Below, in pieces: positions 58,943-64,000 of a stretch of DNA of 64,000 nucleotides. Below the pieces are notes generated by a model. It saw only the letters and a list, made by a program, of their open reading frames with translations. It searched no databases and was not told where the DNA came from. The stretch lies in assembly GCF_022818495.1 (NCBI RefSeq), contig NZ_CP089291.1, positions 1 through 64,000 of the forward strand, read 5' to 3'. The position numbers and the translations under genes were made by a program. This stretch comes from Fodinisporobacter ferrooxydans (GTDB taxonomy: Bacteria; Bacillota; Bacilli; Tumebacillales; MYW30-H2). Numbering within the stretch: position 1 is the first letter of the stretch; each line of letters begins with the position of its first letter.

Positions 58943-59383
58943 TTGCTAATTTTTTCTCAAAGACTAAAATGGTTAAGAGAAAAAAGGGGATTAACCCAAG
59001 CTGAAATGGCCGAAAAATTAAACATGTCGCAACCTGGATATTCTAAAATTGAATCTGGCCGCAGTGAACCCAATCTCGAAACCTTAGTCAAATTGCCTAA
59101 AATACTTGGCGAAGATTTAAATTTCATCGTGGGTCTTGATGACTATACTTTTGAAGCCAAACAAGCATCAGATGAATTACATAACGTAAATCAAAAGTTA
59201 CATTCGATATTAGGCAATATTGATTTTGTAATTAACAACTACGACGAGGATCATAAAGAATTATTCGATGCCCGCAAGGATATCTTGGAACAACAATTAC
59301 TGGAGTTAAAAATTGATCAAAGTAAATTGCAGAAAAAACTTGATAATTATTTATCCAACATCCCGCAGAAAAAAGATCAATAA
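58943..59383 (+). CDS. Xre-family repressor (CI-like) with coiled coil
   Basis: A 146-residue protein. The helix-turn-helix is at 4-60 (RLKWLREKRGLTQAEMAEKL, NMSQPGYSKIESG). The C-terminal half is a coiled coil with no peptidase motif. The start is TTG 58943 with GGAGG eight bases upstream. It is likely the lysogeny repressor. Without an autocleavage domain, induction would need another signal or antirepressor, possibly linked to the ORF6C protein. Confidence 0.8.
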   Translation: MLIFSQRLKWLREKRGLTQAEMAEKLNMSQPGYSKIESGRSEPNLETLVKLPKILGEDLNFIVGLDDYTFEAKQASDELHNVNQKLHSILGNIDFVINNYDEDHKELFDARKDILEQQLLELKIDQSKLQKKLDNYLSNIPQKKDQ

Positions 59384-59494
59384 TACAAATAATAACGGTT
59401 GCGCATTATTCCGCATTTCTTCACAATTACTTAAATGAAGAATGGCGTCAAATCAAGGCTTTGCAAATGTAAATTAAAATGTTCTAATATTGCA

Positions 59495-59530
59495 TCAAAA
59501 AAGAGCCCTTAATGAGGCTCTTTTTTCTTT
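59495..59530. terminator. Bidirectional terminator after the repressor gene
   Basis: AAAAAAGAGCC pairs with GGCTCTTTTTT around seven bases. Confidence 0.85.
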
Positions 59531-59625
59531 ATACGACCCGGGTCGTAATCATTTTAATTTTCACTCTTCCAAAAATTCCCCAATCGTTTTAAAATACCAG
59601 TATATACCTGATTGGAGGTCGTGTT

Positions 59626-61368
59626 ATGTTATGCAAAAGCTGCAAGAAAGAAATATCGGATGACGCAAAGTTTTGTCCGGAATGTGAGGCTTCATTAATA
59701 TCATCCTCTCTTGAAGATCGTTTGCGTGAAAGTGTTCGATTACTAAACGAAAATAAACTGAAAGAAGCTGATGAGTTATTGAGTGCTCTCTATGCAGATT
59801 GCCCTGATCACCCTGTAGTTCTCAATAACATTGGCATCCTGCATCTAAAACATAAAAACAAAAAAGCAGCCAGAGAAATGTTCAAGGCCGCTTTAGAGAA
59901 AAAACCTGATTTTAAGTTGGCGAAGAAAAATTTAAAAAAAATTAGTATTTCGAGAAACATAAGCCTTCCACTCGGAGCTTTCATTTTTATTGTCTCGATT
60001 ATTTTTTCTTATAAAACTCTTTTTGCAACAAATGCTCAATCCCAAATTACTTCTTCTCAACATTCTTCTAATCAATCGTATAATAAAAACAATACAGAAT
60101 CTTCTATAGGAAAATTCAATGATGATGATGTATCATTTACATCATCTAACATAAACTATTCAAGTATTCAATACCTAGGCATTGATCTTCCACCTCATCT
60201 TCTTAGATATAATATGGGAAAAAAAGATAAAAGCGGCTCGTTTTATGAAAACTTCACTAAAGAGCCTCCTAGTAATTCAGTTCTCGTTTATGAAGGAGTT
60301 AAAACTCCACAAAAATTTATATGGTCACAAATATCTGTTTACTCATTGACGAATGGGAACATAGAATTAGATGGAATTCGAAGTCTACTATTGGGTACCA
60401 ATAATTTCAATAGACATATTATTCTTCCTAAAAACTTATTCACAGGTAAAAAATGGTCCTATTCGAGTGGTTCCGGTGAAAATCTCGAAACCACAAATTC
60501 AGAAATTCTCGGTTTAGCTAATGTAAAAACACCATTTAAAACATTCCGAGATTGTTTAGTTGTGAAAAGTCTCGTTAAATACCCAAACGCCAATACGAAT
60601 AAAGATGATCATATTGTTACTGATTTTTATGCTCCATCTGTCGGAATGGTTAGAGAAGATTTAACACAAAACGGAAAAACATCAACTGTATTTTCTTTGT
60701 ATTCCATATCTCCACCCATCACGATTACTACCCAAAATCAAAACGATGCAAACGATACAAATTCAATTCAAAATTCGCCACGTGTAAATTCATTGCCAAA
60801 TATAAGTACTGTAATTGATCCATCAATCACTCAGATGCAAGTAATAACTGAAATTGAATCAAAAGAAAACAAAATAGAGCAATACATTATGAAAAATATC
60901 AACCAAAATAATGAACAACACTTATATCCGATCCAGATATTATATCAAGAGGATTCTAATGGATTACTTTATGCAAGAATTGTCGTTCATCATGAATTCG
61001 GATCTAGTAATGATACAGAAAAGATTTCAAACAATCGCTATATCGAAAGAAACGAATTAATAAATCTGTTTAAATCATGGTACTTGCCTGCAATAAATAT
61101 GGGTGGTTCGTTTAATGTTATTGCAAGTAATCCTGTAATTATTTGGTTTAAAGATTATAAAACCAATCAATCTGTCGGTGTTGGGGTATCGACAATACCA
61201 TTCTTATGGCAACCAGAATTTTCCCGTCGATTATGGTATAAGTCTCATGGACACATAAGCAATACAAATCACAATAATAATGACATATCATCTGTTTTAT
61301 TACAAAGTCCCAATGGTGATAATGTTTGGGGATTGATTGATAATTTTTTCGGGGTTAACTCTAATTAA
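59626..61368 (+). CDS. Zinc-ribbon/TPR membrane protein, prophage cargo
   Basis: A 580-residue protein with a composite layout. The zinc ribbon CKSCKKEISDDAKFCPEC is at residues 3-20. Tetratricopeptide-like helices follow at about 30-105 (HPVVLNNIGILHLKHKNKKA), and a single membrane helix is at about 111-130 (NISLPLGAFIFIVSIIFSYK). The remaining ~450 residues are asparagine/serine-rich and would be outside the cell. It is on the plus strand, opposite to the tail genes, with its own ribosome site (GGAGGTCGTGTT) and upstream terminator. This is typical of a lysogenic-conversion gene. The external part is unrecognised, though GRYFTN-like and KTSTVFSLYSI beta segments suggest beta folds. Confidence 0.7.
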   Translation: MLCKSCKKEISDDAKFCPECEASLISSSLEDRLRESVRLLNENKLKEADELLSALYADCPDHPVVLNNIGILHLKHKNKKAAREMFKAALEKKPDFKLAKKNLKKISISRNISLPLGAFIFIVSIIFSYKTLFATNAQSQITSSQHSSNQSYNKNNTESSIGKFNDDDVSFTSSNINYSSIQYLGIDLPPHLLRYNMGKKDKSGSFYENFTKEPPSNSVLVYEGVKTPQKFIWSQISVYSLTNGNIELDGIRSLLLGTNNFNRHIILPKNLFTGKKWSYSSGSGENLETTNSEILGLANVKTPFKTFRDCLVVKSLVKYPNANTNKDDHIVTDFYAPSVGMVREDLTQNGKTSTVFSLYSISPPITITTQNQNDANDTNSIQNSPRVNSLPNISTVIDPSITQMQVITEIESKENKIEQYIMKNINQNNEQHLYPIQILYQEDSNGLLYARIVVHHEFGSSNDTEKISNNRYIERNELINLFKSWYLPAINMGGSFNVIASNPVIIWFKDYKTNQSVGVGVSTIPFLWQPEFSRRLWYKSHGHISNTNHNNNDISSVLLQSPNGDNVWGLIDNFFGVNSN

Positions 61369-61392
61369 AACACCCCTATATAATTAATCGAA

Positions 61393-61500
61393 TCATTCCG
61401 GTATCAGCCCCGTCTGCCATGTATACTTCGCTGTTATCTTTGTTGTATGGGTGCCCGTTGTTCCATCAACCAAATTTGTTTTTTTTGGTAACTTTCCCCT
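61393..61500 (-). pseudogene. Remnant resembling a phage protein C-terminus
   Basis: Downstream of the tape-measure stop, in a different frame, the minus strand reads KKTNLVDGTTGTHTTKITAK, then YTWQTGLIPE and a stop. It resembles the tape-measure C-terminal strand (KQPDGSTSKHQVKIQATYAG). It has no start codon, so it is read as the leftover 3' end of a gene, or a frameshifted extension. Confidence 0.35.
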
Positions 61501-61501
61501 A

Positions 61502-64000
61502 CTACGCAGGTCCAAAAGACGATGCTCCAGCAAATGGATTTTGACCGGCATAGGTAGCTTGTATTTTCACCTGATGCTTACTTGTTGATCCATCAGGTTG
61601 TTTTACGTTGATATTCAAATTAGCGCCTTGAATTTTCAATGTTCCGCCTAATATTTGTTGAGCATAATTCCTTATGTTGTCATCGAGTGAAGAGTGAACC
61701 CCTTGATTCACATTGCCTCCAGGATGGCCGGAATGCTCAGCAACCCATTGCGCCATTTGCGGGCCTTCTGGAATGCCTAGTGATTTTGCTTTTTTGTATG
61801 CTTCAGCAATGGATCTAAGCCCGATTTGAGCGTTCAGCATCGGGTTTTTTAATTGGCCGGCAGTATATCCGGTTCCTTGGCCGCCATTTTGATGGAGTTG
61901 GAATAACCCCCAACTTGTTCCCTTGTCGCCTTCTGCGTCTGGTCTTAATCCACTTTCAGCATTCGCAATCGCATACGATATGTAACCTGGAACACCGTAC
62001 TTCTGCGACCAATAGTTGATCGCATCCGTCGTGCTTCCTGGAGCAGCTACCGCTTTGAAATTACCAACGCCTATCGTGCCGGACGATCCATTCATTCCGT
62101 TCGAGTTGTAATTCAAGTTCATCAATCCGCTCCACGGACTATTTATTCCGTTCGGCCGATTCACTAAATCATTGGTTGTTTGTGGCTGACCACGATACAT
62201 AAGATCATGAATTGACTTTCCATTTGATGATGTACCTGTCAGATAGGGCTTTAGTTGCTGCATATAAGGCGCTAAAGCAATGATCGTACTTGCAACAATG
62301 GGAGCTAATTCACTTCCAGACGCTGCATTCGAAATTTTGGTTTGCGCCAATCCTGCTTGAATTTGTGCCTGAGTCGGTACAGGTGGCCCGTATGCAGGTT
62401 TTGGACTTTGTTGCTGTTTATGTTTCCACCAAGAATAAACCCCGGCTCCTCCGGCAGTGACTAATCCAGCCAATCCTAAAATGAGCCCAACAGGAAGACC
62501 GACACCAGTTGCATCCGCCCCCGCTCCAACTGCTTCAAGTCCAGTGGCCACACCCATTGCTGCTTCTGTTCCTGCCGCCGCTTCCCCGCCTGCAATTACA
62601 GAGCCCGTTGTTGTAGTTGCGGTATCAACTACAGCTGTATCTGCTATAGAAGTGTCAGCTACCGGAGAATCTGCAATAGTCGTGTCCTGTGCGGTTTGTA
62701 CAGGCGTATTTATTCCGCCGCCACGACTAAATAATTTTGAGCCAATACGTTTGCCGATTTTTACAGCGCCTTTGCCTACCTTCCATGCAGTTGAACCAGC
62801 GGTTATTGCTCCAATAGCTGATAACCCATAATACATTGGCAATCCACCTGCGTTTACTGCTTTAGCCATAAGCGCATCTTTCGGTGCATTTAAAGCAACG
62901 GTATTCTGACCTAGAATATCTGCTGCATGGGAAAGCTCTTGCGACATATTTCTGTATTGGTCAGTTATATTTTGCGGTATGTTACCTGGTGAAGTTTTCG
63001 CTTGTTTCGCAAAGTCATCAATGGCTTTCTGGTTAAACGTTCCGTTCGATGTTTCTGCCGTATCCAAGAACTGCTTTACTACGTGTTGATTGCCGGCGCC
63101 CATCTTGCTGAGCATATAAGCCTGTTGGTCTTTATTTTTCGTTATCCCCGATACATAACTTAAAACGGCGGATAAGTTACCAGAACCGGATATTCCTTGA
63201 GAAGCCATATCGGACAGTTGGAAATAGCTCATTCCCGGATGTGCTTTTGATAAAGCTTGCCAGATCATCGCTTGTCCAGCGTATCCGCCACCCGGATTCC
63301 GGATCATATTGTTGAATCCGTTCATTAGAGGACCGACATTTGCAATAAGCCCCTGATTTCCACTTTTGTTTATGAGAGTTAACAATCCACCTAATTGCGT
63401 CATATCTCCAGCTTGACCAGCAGTTGCAACATTCATTTGCATGATCGATTGCAATTGGCTCATTACTTGCGGTTCTTTCCCTTGCATATTCCCGCGGATC
63501 ACAGCATTTGCCGTTAAATTCGCCAATTCCTGCGGCCTCATTTCCGCTTGTGAACCACCCGTTACGCCGCTAGTCCATGCATTCGAAAAATATTGCGTTA
63601 CACCGGATAAATCAAGCCCGTAGTTTCTCCCTACTTGCTCGATTGAACGCATTTGTTGGGTAAATTTATTCGTATCCATTCTTCCAGTCGCGGCACCATA
63701 CATTGTTGCAGACTGTAAAATAGCTTGATCCGAATACCCATACCCTTGCAATGCATTTGACATGTTGATGCCATATTGCTGAGAATTCACATTAGGCGCC
63801 ATACGTTTTGCAAGATCGCCATATCCATAAGACAATTGGGTTCCGGCATTCAATCCGGATTGAATGGTACTAAGTACATTCCAACCACCATATAACGCTG
63901 CTCCACGTCCCAAATAGGAAGAAACACGCTCAAATCCCCCAGCAGCCTGACTTCCAAAACGATTATGTATCCAGCCCGACATGCCGTTTTTATAGGAATT
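61502..64000 (-). CDS. Tape-measure protein with lytic transglycosylase domain (partial)
   Basis: At least 832 residues; the frame is open to the window edge. The internal ATG at 63982 has no ribosome site, so the true start probably lies outside. Glycine/alanine/glutamine-rich helical sequence fills the first ~390 residues. Membrane-like segments follow near 385-410 and 495-520 (VGLPVGLILGLAGLVTAGGA), flanking short TTIADSPVADTSIADTAVVD repeats. Residues about 655-790 form an SLT domain (YISYAIANAESGLRPDAEGD, WGLFQLHQNGGQGTG) with the catalytic glutamate in NAESG. It sets tail length and cuts peptidoglycan at DNA entry. Confidence 0.85.
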   Translation of the reverse strand, partial: NSYKNGMSGWIHNRFGSQAAGGFERVSSYLGRGAALYGGWNVLSTIQSGLNAGTQLSYGYGDLAKRMAPNVNSQQYGINMSNALQGYGYSDQAILQSATMYGAATGRMDTNKFTQQMRSIEQVGRNYGLDLSGVTQYFSNAWTSGVTGGSQAEMRPQELANLTANAVIRGNMQGKEPQVMSQLQSIMQMNVATAGQAGDMTQLGGLLTLINKSGNQGLIANVGPLMNGFNNMIRNPGGGYAGQAMIWQALSKAHPGMSYFQLSDMASQGISGSGNLSAVLSYVSGITKNKDQQAYMLSKMGAGNQHVVKQFLDTAETSNGTFNQKAIDDFAKQAKTSPGNIPQNITDQYRNMSQELSHAADILGQNTVALNAPKDALMAKAVNAGGLPMYYGLSAIGAITAGSTAWKVGKGAVKIGKRIGSKLFSRGGGINTPVQTAQDTTIADSPVADTSIADTAVVDTATTTTGSVIAGGEAAAGTEAAMGVATGLEAVGAGADATGVGLPVGLILGLAGLVTAGGAGVYSWWKHKQQQSPKPAYGPPVPTQAQIQAGLAQTKISNAASGSELAPIVASTIIALAPYMQQLKPYLTGTSSNGKSIHDLMYRGQPQTTNDLVNRPNGINSPWSGLMNLNYNSNGMNGSSGTIGVGNFKAVAAPGSTTDAINYWSQKYGVPGYISYAIANAESGLRPDAEGDKGTSWGLFQLHQNGGQGTGYTAGQLKNPMLNAQIGLRSIAEAYKKAKSLGIPEGPQMAQWVAEHSGHPGGNVNQGVHSSLDDNIRNYAQQILGGTLKIQGANLNINVKQPDGSTSKHQVKIQATYAGQNPFAGASSFGPA

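Larger units (their letters stand above)
37173..64000. mobile_element. Prophage integrated in yhbH (left part, >26.8 kb)
   Basis: The region carries lysis, contractile-tail, baseplate and tape-measure genes on the minus strand. It also has actin-like ParM/ParR and ParB partition genes, Xre regulators and small peptide genes. The left boundary is the yhbH break point at about 37172. The right boundary, the integrase and the head genes lie outside. Both a ParM-type and a ParB-type gene suggest that the excised genome can persist as a plasmid. If the 5' part of yhbH lies at the other end, excision would restore it. Confidence 0.85.

Noticed and set aside
62457-62831. 124-residue alanine/proline/valine-rich plus-strand frame
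   Set aside because: It is the antisense of the repetitive part of the tape-measure gene and has no ribosome site.
37198-64000. CRISPR array
   Set aside because: The repeats present (iterons, paired hairpins, fibre and tape-measure repeats) lack regular spacers of CRISPR size, and no cas gene is present.
1-64000. tRNA or rRNA genes, and tRNA genes as attachment sites
   Set aside because: No cloverleaf with TTCGA-type T arm and CCA-side stem was found; TTCGAAC in the structured elements lacks tRNA context. Both integration sites are protein genes.

Overview
The window comes from a low-to-mid GC, endospore-forming member of the Bacilli. It carries a tricistronic GerA-type germinant receptor, the yhbH-spoVR sporulation pair, a bacillithiol deacetylase with its YojF partner, a SigW-like sigma factor with its anti-sigma factor, and Gram-positive ribosome binding sites. 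Gene content would fit an Alicyclobacillaceae-like lineage, but the genus cannot be settled from sequence reading alone.

Region 1 (1-15.8 kb) is ordinary chromosome: anti-sigma/ECF sigma pair, an MGDG-synthase-type glycosyltransferase, a TerC/YjbE membrane protein, yojF-bshB2, a DUF378 protein with a non-canonical start, the ger operon with an extra 53-aa membrane protein, an RsuA-type pseudouridine synthase, an RsmF-type rRNA methyltransferase, an aromatic-acid-exporter-like protein and a chemoreceptor.

Region 2 (15.8-37.2 kb) is the key observation. spoVR is split. Its 3' part lies at 15830-16469 and its 5' part at 36183-37004, both on the minus strand. The halves are separated by a 19,750-bp element bounded by identical 21-bp direct repeats (16449-16469 and 36199-36219) lying inside the codons for the NEGWATY motif. 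Joining the halves across the repeat restores one 474-aa frame. The element encodes a 483-aa SpoIVCA-like serine recombinase, a peptide ABC transporter operon with a gamma-glutamyltransferase and an Lrp regulator, a replication-relaxation-type protein, four glycosyltransferases and a two-component system. It is best read as a developmentally excised intervening element of the skin type.

Region 3 (37.2 kb to the end) is a prophage. Immediately upstream of spoVR, only the last ~51 codons of yhbH remain (37017-37172), and phage DNA begins exactly there. The prophage therefore appears to interrupt yhbH, the neighbour of spoVR in the same operon, and its far end lies beyond the window. From the left it carries an actin-like ParM/ParR partition pair with GTTTAAAAC iterons, a plus-strand block of tiny hydrophobic peptides and small DNA-binding proteins, a lysis cassette, a contractile-tail/baseplate cluster, a ParB/ORF6C/Xre regulatory block, two cargo genes (a GNAT cassette and a zinc-ribbon/TPR membrane protein), and a tape-measure protein with a lytic transglycosylase domain.

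Two copies of a ~150-bp multi-stem structured element with compensatory base changes lie in the prophage (39039-39195 and 43120-43269) and match no family I recognise. Working together, the two insertions would leave YhbH and SpoVR unmade in vegetative cells and would demand two separate excisions to restore the sporulation operon.
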